From Talaromyces rugulosus (Eukaryota; Ascomycota; Eurotiomycetes; Eurotiales; Trichocomaceae), in contig NC_049562.1 of the NCBI RefSeq assembly GCF_013368755.1, positions 2,976,001 to 3,040,000 on the forward strand: 64,000 bases of DNA, in the 5' to 3' direction. Positions 20,631 to 33,166 of the stretch are shown piece after piece (position 1 is the first letter of the stretch; the number at the start of each line of letters is the position of its first letter). The notes beneath the pieces are model-generated. The model was given only the letters and a program-made list of their open reading frames with translations, was not told the origin of the DNA and did not search any database. The translations under genes and the position numbers were made by a program.

Positions 20631-21830
20631 CTAGATTGGATTTTGTATGCATTCACTTTTATCATCGGCGACAAGGAAATAATCCCTCACAACTCCCAAT
20701 CCATTGAGAAACATCTGGCGCTGAACGGGGCTGCACAAGCCCAAGTTGAGTATGTAACATGGACCTTCACTCGCCGCAGCAGGTGAATCCCCCTCCCATT
20801 CCCGGAAAGGGTATTCATGGATAGTTTCATAATCCTTCTCGGTAATAACACTTCTAGTTGCAAGATCGAGCCCAAATATTGCGCGGTTGAACACAGCCTG
20901 CGTTATTTGCGGCTGCTGCATTGCGACTGTGTGCCTGCGCTGTATAACCGAACAAACGATAACGGACCAGCCTGGCGCACCTGCGCACCTTTTGGATGGA
21001 GAGTAATTTAAAGTCAACGATACCGGCACGCTTGAATGCTTTGGACCCGGAGTAATGGATAGACTATACCAAAGCTTTGCCACTGAGCCCAGCGCGATGA
21101 TCTTTTGCATATTGAGTATAACTCGAAAAACCTCACAGTTACACGAGAAATCACGATCACCATACATCAAGGCCACATTTACACCGCTATCTAGAATACT
21201 TCCGAGTACCTCGAGATATCCAGCCTTGACGTTATAACCAGTGCTTGAGAAGGCATGGGCCACTATGAACGAATTTCCACTAAAATTGAGGTGTACACAG
21301 AGTGCGTCCTAGATATATCTATGGTTCAGATAACCGAAGTACGTTTCAGACAGAGGGTTATTGATAAAGCCATCACGGTAGCCGATATCAAAAAGGCTAG
21401 TGTTACTGCTAGACGATAACCCAGCGACGTGTTGCCCACAGTAGGAGTAGGCATCATGGCATATTACATTTGCAGTCTCATTTTGTCCAAAATCAAGTGA
21501 CGGTGACAGTGCTGCTGCTCGACAGTAGTCGATCTTGCTGATACAGCCACCAGGCTTCGATGAATGCTCTATGTAGTGTGGTGATCTTTCTAACTGATAA
21601 GAAAAATGTTGTAGGAATCACCCCTCGCCATTTCTGGATAATATGGCAACTGACTAGGTCCGTCCACACAGGAATTTGTAATTCCCAGGCTTCGAATTTG
21701 CATTTCATGTATTTATCCGCGTCCAAATCCCCAGCTTCAAGTCAAGCATTTTGCTCCAGTGCGTATTTAATGGGCGGCGGAGCAGAGTGGCCAGCATAAT
21801 ACGCGTCCAGAAGTTTATAATCGAGTTCGA
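20631..21830 (-). pseudogene. Serine carboxypeptidase (S10) pseudogene, broken by frameshifts and a stop
   Basis: Reading the minus strand in all frames, a collinear S10 carboxypeptidase can be followed from about 21830 to 20631. In order: INFWT and YAGHSAPP (the active-site Ser loop, where the expected Glu-Ser-Tyr is destroyed), LPYYPEMA, GGCISKIDYC with FGYLN, a TAG stop at 21309-21311, NFSGNSF, LDSGVNVALMYGDRDFSCN (catalytic Asp region), QVRQAGPLSFVRLYSAG, then after a frameshift near 20940 HTVAMQQPQ (catalytic His) and FNRAIFGLDLAT to the natural end. At least three frame changes and one stop are seen. The first third of the enzyme, including the signal peptide, was not found. The locus lies at the boundary of the transposon region. 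Confidence 0.8.
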
Positions 21831-22303
21831 CAACTGCCGCCGGCTGTAAAAGTTTCGAAGCCATGTTCGGGGATAAAATCATGTACTACATGCTATACTT
21901 TCTGTGCTGTTTGCCGTCTGTACGGGATCGTTGCTGCTGAGTGTTCCCTGGTGTGATCCTTGCTTCAAAAAGATCTGTTTTTTTCTCTCTTGATTGCGGT
22001 CCAGAAAGATATTTCCAAAAGTGTCAAGATGGTATTTATTCTTAGGCACTCAGAAAGGTACATGCGAGTAACTAACAGCTAGATACAAATAAGGCCCCAA
22101 TTACTATAACTATCCGCGTTTTCGCTTTCGCCAATTAGCTAGAACAACAGAACTTCATCCAGAAAATTGCTGAGTCTATCCTCTGGACATTAGGATTTTA
22201 TTCTAAGATAGTAGTATATGAGAGAATATTAGTAAGGTTATTGGGTCTCTAATGGTTATAATCAAAATATTAACAACCCTCTTATTTAGTTATTAAACGT
22301 TAT
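21831..22303. other. Transition sequence into the repeat island
   Basis: Composition falls towards AT-rich here. No gene or known element was recognised; it may hold the decayed 5' end of the carboxypeptidase gene. Confidence 0.4.
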
Positions 22304-22407
22304 TGTCAGAAGATTTGATTAACTACAGCCAATCGATAGGCCTACAGACGCTACTTACCTAAGCAAGACTATCACAGGTACTTACATGGATAGTTATAAG
22401 AAGATTA
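22304..22407 (+). repeat. Family-F LTR, copy 1, left part (split by element A)
   Basis: Begins TGTCAGAAGATT and matches the first about 104 bp of the LTR at 51181-51657. The other part continues at 42452-42825, after element A. The last five bases, GATTA (22403-22407), are the target site duplicated by A. No matching 5-bp duplication surrounds the whole LTR. Confidence 0.85.
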
Positions 22408-22618
22408 TGTGAGGCCGTGAGACCTTCGGGACGCACCAGATGCCGCACCTCGCTACACTAGCCTCACAGAGGGTTGCCAAGCCACTAATGAAGTGGTATA
22501 TATATACTGACCTTTGTATAGAGATTGCTGAAGGTCAGTAATTAGTTTGACTATCTAGCGAACTATAGCTTTACTATTAAATCTAACTCTTGCCTACTCT
22601 CTATATAATATTCTTATA
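22408..22618 (+). repeat. Element A 5' LTR
   Basis: 211 bp. Starts TGTGAGG and ends TTCTTATA, a mutated form of the CCTCACA end kept in the 3' copy. Confidence 0.88.
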
Positions 22619-25600
22619 TTCTAATTATTTTTTATCTTTGGGAAGAGGGCTAGCAAGTGTCAGAATTATAGTTATTACTAGAAGCATCTCTATTCCTATT
22701 AATACTACTGAACATTCTATACTGGCAGTAGAAATCTAACCTAGTATATCAGAAACACTGGATGGATATAGTAATAGAGAAGAACCGGCGGTAGAACTGA
22801 AAGAGAATTATTTCACCAGTAAAGACCTGGATCTAGGGATAGTACAGCCATCTTTAGAACAGGAACTAAAAGATATATCAATAAAAGAACTCAAAGCTAT
22901 AAAAACCTAGCTAGACCAAGAGCTCTATATTATGAATCTAAAACAGCAGATCCTATAAACCTGAACATAGCTATGTGGCGTATTAGTGCATAAGAACCAA
23001 GATATCAGAACTCCCAACAGCAGCGCTTATAGGGAAAAAAGACCCTAAACTAATATGATTTCTACAGAGAAATGCCCTTTAAGATTCAAAATAAAAGATC
23101 TCTACAATAGAAAATCTCTAACTAAACTCAAGACATTTATAGAATATATAGAATTATGGTTTAATAGATATCCAAAGTAGTATAGCTAATATCTATACTA
23201 TAAAGTTAGCAAAGCTTTAGACAATCTAAGCTCTAAATAATTTCTTAACTTTAATATATACTAAAAAAAGAAGAAACTAGAATCTATTACTTAGAAAGAC
23301 TTTAAAGCATATCTATAGTAACTATTTTATAATTCTAAGCTCCTTTACATTACTGCTATATAAGATTATAATAATACCAAATAGTTAGAAGATTAATTAG
23401 TATAGGAATTTGCCTATTACCTACAAACTCTTAAAGACTAGATAGATATATAGTATAACAAGGAACAGTATATAAAGTTTCTTATAGTAAAAGTCCTACA
23501 GTCTATCTAAGATAAGTCACAGAAGTATCTAGAGAAATTCTAAATATATAAAGACACCATACAATTCCTACAAAAACTAGAAGATGCTATGCCCAAACAT
23601 CAAAAGATAAGAAATTCTCAATAGTAGAATAGTCACAGCAGTAGTAGTAATAAATACTAGATAGCCCTGAACCATCACCACACTGGAGCAAGACCCCCTA
23701 TAGACAAATATAGAAAAGATAACCAGTTCCTCTAAAAGAATAAGGCCGTTATAGATAGAAGCAGTAGTGGAAACCTAAAAGAAAAAGAACATAGAAAGCC
23801 TAAAAAAGATTAGACTGAGTCTATCTACAACTATTATGGCAAGGTAGGATATTAGAAAAGGGAATACTATAAAAAGAGATTCAATGAAGCGCGAAAGATA
23901 TCTAAACTATTAAAAAACTAGGACTCTAGTACTTACATATAGCAGCTATACTAAGGATAGCCTATAAAAGAGATATAGAGGAAGAGTAACTGTTAATAAT
24001 AAAAATAGAACTTTCTAAGCTACTAGGAACTGCGAAGGTACAGACCCTTATTAATAATAGTACCCAGGGCAATTTCGTAAACTAGGAACTCACTAAGAAG
24101 TTCACTAGGACTACTAGAAAAGTCCCTAGGCTAATAAAAGCTATTGATAGATAAGTTGTCTGAACATATAAGCAATATTATATAGATATAAAAGTCACAG
24201 ACTCTAAGGAGCTGATCTGAATAAGCAGGTACCCTCTTTATATAGTAGATATTGATGGATATGACATAATCCTTAGTATGCCCTAGTTAAAAAAGATAAA
24301 TTCCAATATAGATTAGATTATAGGGCGGTTTAGATACTAGGACTATATATTAGCTGAAGGAATAGAGATTATATCTCCCTATAAAGCATATAAAAGCCTA
24401 GTAGCTAGGTATACAGTATACTAGATAGACCTCTAAGACATATCAGAATTGGGCTTACACTTATATACCGCTCATATCCTATAAAGAGATGATGGGGTAC
24501 GTATCTAGGAAGCACTGTCGGATACAGAGATGTCTAGAACGAATAAGCTTCAACTACTAGATTATCTATCTAACTATATAGATATATTCTTAGAGAGAGC
24601 TGCTGGTATGCTGTCTAAATATGTAGAGCATAATCATACTATAGACTTAGAACTAGGGATAGCTTCTCTTTATAAACCTATATACAGGCTTATAGAAACT
24701 AAATATGAGGTTCTAAAGAACTACCTAAATAAAGTATAAGAAAAAGATTAGATTAAACTATCTAAAAGCCTAGTAGAAGCCTTTATCCTTTTTATACTAA
24801 AAAAAGATGGTGAGCTCCGACTATACATAGACTATTAGGGACTTAATATAATTATAGTAAAGAACTATTATCTAATTCCCCTAGTCTAAGAGACATTGGA
24901 CTGTTTTACTGGCGTAAAGTATTTTACTAAGCTAGATCTAAAAAATGTATATCATTATATTAGAATCTAAACAGAGGATAAGTGGAAGACTATTTTCTAA
25001 ATCTGTTATGGCTACTTTGAATACCAGGTAATACTATTTGGCCTTATAAATATACTGGCCATATTCCAGGTATATATTAATAAGGCAATATTAAATCTAT
25101 TAGACACCTATATAGTAGTATATCTAGATAATATAGTTATATATTCAGCTGATCTGCAGATACATAAAGTCTAGATACAGGAAGTTATAAGCTAATTAAG
25201 AAGCTATAGCTTATACTGCAAACAAAGCAAGTATAGCTTTAGAGTAAACACTATAGAATATCTTAGATTTATTATAAGCTTATAAGGAATAATAATAGAT
25301 CTAGACTAGGTTTATACTATTATAGAATAGTCTAAACCACAGACAGTTAAGAAAGTCTAGTCATTCTTAGGATTTATAAATTTCTACTATAATTTTATAT
25401 ATCAGTTTTTACGCATGTCAGCGCTGCTATCCAAAGTAACTAAAGATCCTATAAGAAGAATAAAACGTAATAACTAAAAAGATAACACTATCTAAAGATT
25501 TAATATAACCTTAAAAACTAAAGAATCCTTCTTAAGCTTGAAGCAAGTGTTCTAGTGTGAATCTATGCTAAGATATTATAACCTAGCGCTCCTGATTTGT

Positions 25601-27760
25601 ATAAAAACAGATACTTTAGACAGAGCCCTAGAAGCAGTAATCACTTAGCTATTTAAAGATTCCTAATGGTATCTAATAGCCTTCTGGTCCTAGAAGCTTA
25701 AAGGACCAGAGATGCACTATAAAGTATATAATTTAGAATTTCTAGTGGTAATAGAAGCTTTCAAATACTAATAGCAATATCTAAAAGATAGCTGATATAT
25801 AATTAGGATCCTAATAGATCATAGTAATCTATAATACTTTACTATTATTAAGGAACTCAGCAGGCGTCAGGCTTAATAAACAGAATATCTATCAGTATTT
25901 AATTTTAATATAGAATACTACCTAGGTTTAAAGAATCCTGTAAATGTATTAAGTCGTTGTCTAGATTATATAGATAGTATTAAAAAAGATACAACGATGC
26001 TTTTGACCTTATAGGAAAAGCTATAAAAAGATTACTTTAAGAAATAAGAATAAAATCTAATCTCTCTATATAACTAAGAATTATCTATGAATATACTAGC
26101 ATAAGTATAGAAGGCTTAGAGGACATCTTTTACTGTTAACAAAGAAAATACCTATAGACCTGAAGAGAAGAATATCTCTGTAGATAAGAACACCATTACT
26201 GATAATATAGAGAGTCTAGAACTTCTAATACCACGGTCCCTAGCGACTGAAGCTATAAGGACTGAAATGGTTTATTCAGAAATAAAACCCGATATGGAGA
26301 GTCTCCTTTAAAAATATCAACAAGGGGACGCCTTTGTATAAAAGAAGTTAAAAGAACTCTATATAGGATAGACCAAGGGTTCAGTATAGAATATTAGAGA
26401 ATATAATCTTTTCTAGTATAAGAGGGCCGCATATATATCACCTAATAAGGCTTTACAGTTGGAAATCATAAAGAATAATCATGATGATACATAGAGAGGC
26501 TATTTCAGAAAAGCCTGTACTATAATAGCTATTTATTAAAAATACTATTAGCTAGTATTAAAAGCTGATGTAGACTACTATATCCAAATCTATTCTATCT
26601 ACTAATAGGTTAAGGTACACAGATACCAGCAGTATAGGCTACTCAAGCTATTACCAGTTCTATTAGAACCGTTTAAAACAGTAACCATAGACTTTATATT
26701 AAGATTGCCACCTATAGAATAGTAGGGAACAACAGTTGATATTATACTAGTTATTATTAACCTATTCTTAAAATACATTATCTACTTACTAACGCAGAAA
26801 GTGTTATTAGCTAAAGGACTAGTAAAGCTACTCTTAAAGAACCTAATATAGTAGATTATTTTTCTGTAGTATATCATCTTAGATTACGATAAGCTGTTCA
26901 TCAGTGAATTCTAACAAACTATATACTTCTATCTAAGGATAATCTAGAAACTGTTAATAACAGCTTATCTATAAATAAATAGACAGATAGAGTGCTAGAA
27001 TTAGACAGTAAAACACTTCCTCTAATGCTACACGAACTATAAGCAGACAGACTAGCTATAGTAGATCCTACTGATGTAGAATGTGTACAATAATAATCAG
27101 TATAGTATTACAGGGCAATCTCTAATAGAAACCTTTATAAGATTTTAGAGAGATCTAAGAATAGATATTCCTAAAGACGCTCTCTTAAGTCTAAAGAATT
27201 AAGAGCCACGTGCTATAAACTGGATAGAAGAGTTCTGTACTAAATAGGTAAACATTTGGGAATATTTAAAAGAAGCTAAGGAAGTACAAATAAAATATTA
27301 TAACTGGGAAAAGATCTATTAGGAATTCAAAATCAGAGAACAAGTCATGCTTTAAACAAAGAATATAGCTTTATTCTAATATAATAAAAAACTAGTTAAT
27401 AGATATCTAGGCCTATTCCAAATAGTAGATACATGAGGATCAAATATATATAAACTTGACCTTACTCTAAGATATAGAGGAATCTATCTAGTTTTCTATG
27501 TTTCTCTACTAGAGCTGCACTACACCAATACTAGGAACCATACTTCCCCAGGACTGGTACTAGTAGATGGCGAATCTAAATATACTATTTAAAGAATAGT
27601 TCAGGACTAGAAAAGAGGCAGAAGAATAGAATATATAGTCTAATAGAAAGAGTGACTGATTAAAAAAACTACCTAGGAACTAGAAGAAACTGTTAGAGAA
27701 ACTAAAACCCTTGATATCTATCTATAAAAGAAAGCTAAAGAATAAATTATATTAGAACTA
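22619..27760 (+). pseudogene. Element A gag-pol, inactivated by RIP-type stops
   Basis: Many in-frame TAA/TAG codons stand where CAA/CAG would be expected, but the order of domains is readable. A gag zinc knuckle near 23825-23870 has lost cysteines to tyrosine. A protease remnant TLINNSTQGNFVN lies near 24030. A 69-codon open piece at 24530-24739 lies between protease and RT. RT follows at about 24780-25150, with YLDNIVIYSA in place of the YxDD box. RNase H is at 25600-25980 and integrase at 26460-27100. The end (27480-27720) reads FYVSLLE then a chromodomain-like block with YIV and a following Gln/Lys-rich helix. Not translatable as it stands. Confidence 0.85.
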
Positions 27761-28114
27761 TGCCAGCAAATTAAAAAAAAAAGGAACAAAAGAGACTTTC
27801 TATTAAAAACCTAAAAGCCGCGCATGTTGCATAAAAAAGATAAAGAACAAAACAAACCTAAACTATCTAGGGATATCTAAACATAAGCTCTGTAGGGTAC
27901 TGTACTAGAATATTAGGATATTTATAAAAAGCTTTGAAGGGCAAGTAAACATATTTTAATTTAGATCTAAAGGCCGTGGCATCGCTATATAAGAAGGAAT
28001 TTTTCAGATATACCCCTGATAGTGGAGGTAGTCACTAAGGGCGTGAGTTGCCTCGTGTACTCTAGCTAGTAGGTGCACAAGTTTGGAATCGAACCTGGCG
28101 CTATAATTACTAAA

Positions 28115-28388
28115 TGTGACGGCTGAGCCTGAGGCTATCCCCAAGGGTAGGAGCGGCCTCATGGCCGGATAGGAGGCCTCAGGCAGGAAGGGCATCAACC
28201 CTAACCCACGGTGCCAGATCTGGGGATAGCCTCACCCCAGGGCCATAAAGGGTCAAGCTGGTTACCTAAGCACATAAGATAAAACCTTCCCACAGATCCT
28301 GGTAATTAGATTCCTTTCCCATACTTATTGTTTTAGAGAATCGCACCCCTAGATAAGAATTGAATATCTTTAGAAAAGGCATATCATA
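28115..28388 (+). repeat. Element B 5' LTR
   Basis: Matches 40710-40983 at equal length. Differences are mostly transitions. Confidence 0.88.
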
Positions 28389-28609
28389 TTACAACAAGCA
28401 TTGCTATACTTTATCTTTATCTTTCTTATAACTAGTACAGCCAGCATTCAGCTATAGTCAGCGCTCTAATTAAGGGTAGACTTTTCTTTATCTTAATCTC
28501 TTTATGTTCAGTACAGTCTGTATAGCTATGATAAATACCTTATCAGTGCTCTAACCCTAAACCTTTATTTATTTTTATTTAAAACCTGGAAATTTTATAA
28601 ATTAGTATA

Positions 28610-29860
28610 ATGGCAAGACTAAGTACTACTAATGGATATCAGCATGGTGAGAGCGCTAGTAATGATAATATAGAAGAGCCCAGTCGCTATTTGACTGTTA
28701 ATCTCAAAGAACTAAAGCTTAGAGATGTTCTTAAGGGATCATTCAATAAGGATAAATTCCTTAAGCTTTGTAGAAGCAACCTTAGAGGCCTATTTAAAGG
28801 TTTATTCTAATACCTCTCTATGCAGGAGAAATAACTAGAAAAGGCTCTTGCTAAGTCTAGTAATAATAATATAGAGGAAATCAACTCTATAAGAAAGGAG
28901 ATTCAGAACTTTAAGAATAATCTAGCTAACTATTACTAGACTATATCTAAACTGATTATAGAGTATAATGCTATAATCACTAATATCTCTCCAGCTAGGA
29001 GAGACTATAAGAAGAAGACCACTAAGCTGTTAGATAGCTAGCTGCTATTGAATAGAATTAATCCTAAGTATAAATCATGGGAGATCGACATCGAGAATAA
29101 ATTAGAAGTCAATACTGACTATTACCCAATAGCCCTGGCCTGTATAGCGTATGTGAAGGGGATATGTAAAGAAGAAGCAGCCAATCACTTATTTCTATGA
29201 TTCCAGAAGGACTCAGCACAATATTACTAGGATATTGATGACATCTTTGAGCATCTAAGAACAATCTATATAGATGAGAATCACGTGATCAATATAAAGA
29301 TAGAACTCTGTTACCTAGTAATAAGAGATTCGAAGTTTCAGATCTTTTTATTAAAATTCACGCTTCTTACTTAGGAAGCTGGCCTCACCCTATCAGAATA
29401 GAAGAAAGAACTCTATTACAAACTCTTGTTCAACATGCAGCGCGCTATAATCAAGAAAAGCACCAACCCAATGATATCATACCAGATCTTTGTACAAAGA
29501 TGCTATACTACTGCTAACTGCCTTGAGCAGATCACTAAAAAAGAACAACGCACCTATAGCTATAGGATTAGGAGTAGCAAAGGCCATAGCCAGAGAGGCC
29601 ACTAGTTGAATATCTCTAGAGAATTAAAGCTGAAGAATAAAGCCTCTTAACTATAGCTCTCTTAGAAAGAAAAGAAGAAGCTAATAAATAAGGATAAGTA
29701 TTTTAATTACAAACTAAATAATTATTATACTGACAAGTATCCCCTTAAGAAGAAGACTCTAAATCTAAAGATCTTAGAGAAATAAAATGAGGATAATATA
29801 GATAAAGAATTAGAAAATATCTATATCTAGGAGAAATCTTCTTCTTAGGCGTATTAAATA
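28610..29860 (+). pseudogene. Element B gag remnant
   Basis: An open stretch of 66 codons starts at the ATG at 28610, about 220 bp after the LTR. The reading then continues through TAA/TAG codons in a Lys/Asn/Tyr-rich gag-like sequence. A zinc-knuckle remnant (YFNYKLNNYYTDKYPLK) lies near 29700-29750. Confidence 0.65.
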
Positions 29861-29899
29861 TAGACAACAAAGCTTTAGATCTCTTATAGCTAATAGAGA

Positions 29900-31931
29900 G
29901 AGAGAAGGATAGCATAACTGTATCTATTCAGCTAGCTAAGAATAGATATTCAATTTATACTAAAGCTTTAGCTAATACTAGAGCCAATAGATTTGTCTTT
30001 TTAGATATATTTTTAACAGAGAAACTTACACAACACTTTCAGACATACACAGTACCCATTTCTGAACCCTATAGAGTGAAAGGGTATAATGGGAAGATAG
30101 TAGAACTAATCACATACCTCATAATCTTAACACTGATTGTTAATAGCTAGATACAGCAGTATCTACTCTTTCTCTTAATATAACTAGGCTGTCATGATGT
30201 TATTTTAGGTCATATATAGCTAGAGAAATATAATATATTAATAGATTACAGAAACTGTTGCCTTTTATAGCCAGAGGATGTGTCTCTCAAAGATTAAATA
30301 GAGAAAGAGTAGTTTATCCACATGCTAAAGATAATACTAAAGAGAAATAGACCAGTTAATCTTGAGTACTAAGCTGATATAGAGCGCCAAGATTAGTTGA
30401 TAAAAGAACCTATCCTATTTCTATAATTAGAATCCCAAAAGAAAGCATCTACAATTATAGAAAAAATACAAAGGATGCAATTAAAGATAGAACTATAGAA
30501 AATAAAAAAAGCCTTATAATTAGAGAATATCACAGGACCCTTTAGCAGTACCAAAGAAGCATTACCAGTTATTAGTCCAATAAGAAATCCACATTATCAA
30601 TACTTAGAAAAAAGAACATATAGAATAGATATAGCAATCATTAGAGCTGTTAGATTCCATTATTATATAAAAAGCAAGACTATAGATATCTTTATAACTA
30701 GTCTTTACAAAATAAAGCAGACATTAGAAACTAAGAAGGAAAAAATAGCTAAGTTAATTAAAAGTAAAAAGATTAAGCAGTAGCTACTAGATTAGTATTA
30801 TAAGTTTATTAATATCTTTTTAAAGATTTACTCAGATAAGTTACCAGTTCACTAGAAGTATAACTATAAGATTGAGTTAAATTAGGACTTAGAGTTAAGT
30901 TATAATCTTTTATATTAAATATTAGAAGAATAGCTCTAAACAGTCTAAGACTATATTATTAATAATCTGGATAAAGGATTTATTATCTTTAGTAATACAC
31001 TATTCATATCTTTAATCCTTATAGTTAAGAAAGCTAATAGCAGATTCTACTTCTATATTAATTACTACAAGCTGAATACTTTAACTAAAAAAAACCAATA
31101 TCTACTATTACTTATTAAGGAAGTCTTTAAGCATTTAAATAAGGCAAAGATCTTTACTAAGCTAGATATTAGGTAGGGGTTCTACTAAATCTAAATACAC
31201 CTAGACTCTATAGATCTAACTACTTTCTATTATCAATATAGCACTTTTAAGTATAAGGTAATGCTATTTAGTCTTATTAATAGATTAGCAATATTTTAAT
31301 AACTAATTAATAATATCTTTATAGACTACCTTAATTAGTTCATAATTGTGTTTATCAACAATCTATTGATATACAGTGAGAATGAGCTAGAGTATAAGAT
31401 ATATATGTAATAGGTGTTAGAGAGACTCTAAGAGATAGGACTGTAAGCTAGTATCAAAAAATATAAGTTCTATATTACATTAACTAAGTATCTAGGCTTT
31501 ATCATTACTTCAGAGGGGATAGAGGTTGACCCAGTAAAGATTGAGGTTATTTTTTCCTAGAAGATATTAATAATAGTTTTAGGAGTATAGTTATTCCTTG
31601 GTTTCTATAACTTCTATTAGAAGTTTATAAAGGCCTATAGCTAAATTATAAGGCCATTATATTACCTCACTCAAACTAATATTCTATTTATATAGAGTAA
31701 AGAGTGCGAAGAAGTATTTAAAAGTCTGAAAAAGAAATTATTAGAAGCCTTGGTGTTAGTCTATTACAACCCTAATTATTAAATCCGCATAGAAATAGAT
31801 GTATTAGATGGAGTAATAGCTACAGTCCTATCTTAACTATATAAAGATAAAGAATAGCATCTAATTATATACTACTCTATATTAATAATCCTAGCTAAAT
31901 ATAATTATAACATCTATAACAAGGAACTAGG
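29900..31931 (+). pseudogene. Element B pol remnant (protease, RT, start of RNase H)
   Basis: A protease-like ALANTRANRFVFLDI is seen at about 29965-30010. RT spans about 30980-31400, where the YxDD box reads FINNLLIYSE (both Asp codons changed to Asn-type by G-to-A). The LGFYNFYRKFIKAYS block follows at about 31590-31640, and the RNase H start (YYNPNYQIRIEIDV) at about 31760-31810. The reading ends abruptly at 31931, where a LINE 3' fragment takes over. Confidence 0.8.
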
Positions 31932-32221
31932 ATAGCGGGCAGGGGCGGCCCGCTATTGTAGGCAACGCCCAAACGTTAGTGGCCATAAGGAGGGGGTAGT
32001 GGTTGCCACCCACTATAAGCCCCCGAATCGTCCTGCGCATATAAGTGGCTTGGGGCGAGGAAAGTGCAAGATACCTTGAAAGCATGGATCCAATGGGGGT
32101 AGAGGCACCGGTTTATAGGGGGCAACCCCTATAAGCAGGCCTAATCCACACGAATCGCTGTCTGTCATAGCCTAGGGCTCGGTATAGACGTTAAATTTGA
32201 TTAAATAAATAAATAAATAAA
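31932..32221 (+). mobile_element. LINE copy 1: 3'-UTR-only fragment
   Basis: About 290 bp in plus orientation, matching the 3' end of the clean LINE at 62660-62950 on the other strand essentially without differences that I could see. It begins at the stop codon of ORF2 (GGATAGCGGGC) and ends ATTTGATT followed by an (AAAT)n tail. It is a severely 5'-truncated insertion, still GC-rich and not RIP-mutated, within RIP-mutated element B. Confidence 0.85.
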
Positions 32222-32394
32222 TACTATCTAAAAGCTACACACTAAACAAGAAAAAAGTCTAAATATAGATATAGTATTTAGAGTATATATAGGACTATAC
32301 CTATAATAATATTACAGAAGTATAAGGTAAACAGCAATAGCAAGCGAACAAATACAGATAGGAAATAGACTTCAGAGTTAGTGACCATGTCTAT
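32222..32394 (+). pseudogene. Element B pol 3' piece between LINE fragment and element C
   Basis: AT-rich remnant. Its last 50 bases align with 45170-45216 of the related element E, which shows that it belongs to the end of pol. It continues at 40181 after element C. Confidence 0.6.
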
Positions 32395-33051
32395 TGTCAA
32401 TCGGTTCAACAACTCGTCACCAAGATGTGAATCGGGGTGGGTATTCTGCTAACAGAAGACAAGATGAGAACGTTGTGTAAGGCAATCCTAGGATAAGTAG
32501 AGTACTATCGCAATGATAGGCTGCAAAGTATGTTGAAGAGTAATAGTAATATGCTATTTGCTTGAGAGAATAAAACACAATGAGCTAGATACATGATGGT
32601 AAATGAGTGTCCTTATATAGCTGATCCTAAACATAGCGAGCATAGTCGATGCTCTGTTGGCTATGTTGTTGACATATCCAAACATAGTCTGGCTATGTTT
32701 GGCTATGTTCCCTGCATAGTCACGTGCCATGGTGCACTTCCACTGACATGGTGCATGCGCACCGCTGGGGTGCATCCGCACCGGGTGTACTCGCACAGGG
32801 TAGGTGGTTCTGCACTAAGTGTATTTGCACGGAAATGGTGCAGCCGCACCATTTAGGGTGTATGTCCACCTGGTGTGTCTTCACTAAACCAGTGCATCTG
32901 CACTGTCCAGATCACGTGAGTTCTCGTGTAGTCACTTCCGTCTTCGTTCCTACAATTAGCAAGTCTACTCCATAGGAGTTTCAGGCAGCTTGCTTATGTA
33001 AGTAGCGTCCGCTACTTATCGATTGGCTGAGCGTTCACGATTCTTATGACA
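32395..33051 (-). repeat. Element C 3' LTR
   Basis: 657 bp, identical by eye to 39519-40175. Open frames inside it are chance frames repeated in both LTRs. Confidence 0.95.
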
Positions 33052-33166
33052 ATCCCCTCCTTCGAAGGCTGGCGTCCCGACAGTCACATAAATAGTCGCA
33101 GGCCCCCCGTCGCATAGGTAGGCGAATTTCTTTCTTGTTAACATTCTTGGTGGTGATGTTCTGACC

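Noticed and set aside
28004..28198. 64-codon minus-strand frame with its own ATG
   Set aside because: It starts inside the element B LTR and runs into element A. The A portion is explained better as the end of A's interrupted antisense ORF.
32554..32975. Several open frames of 80-87 codons within the left LTR of element C, repeated at 39678-40099
   Set aside because: They lie in both LTR copies, overlap each other on both strands and are made of the U3 palindrome array. There is no protein motif.
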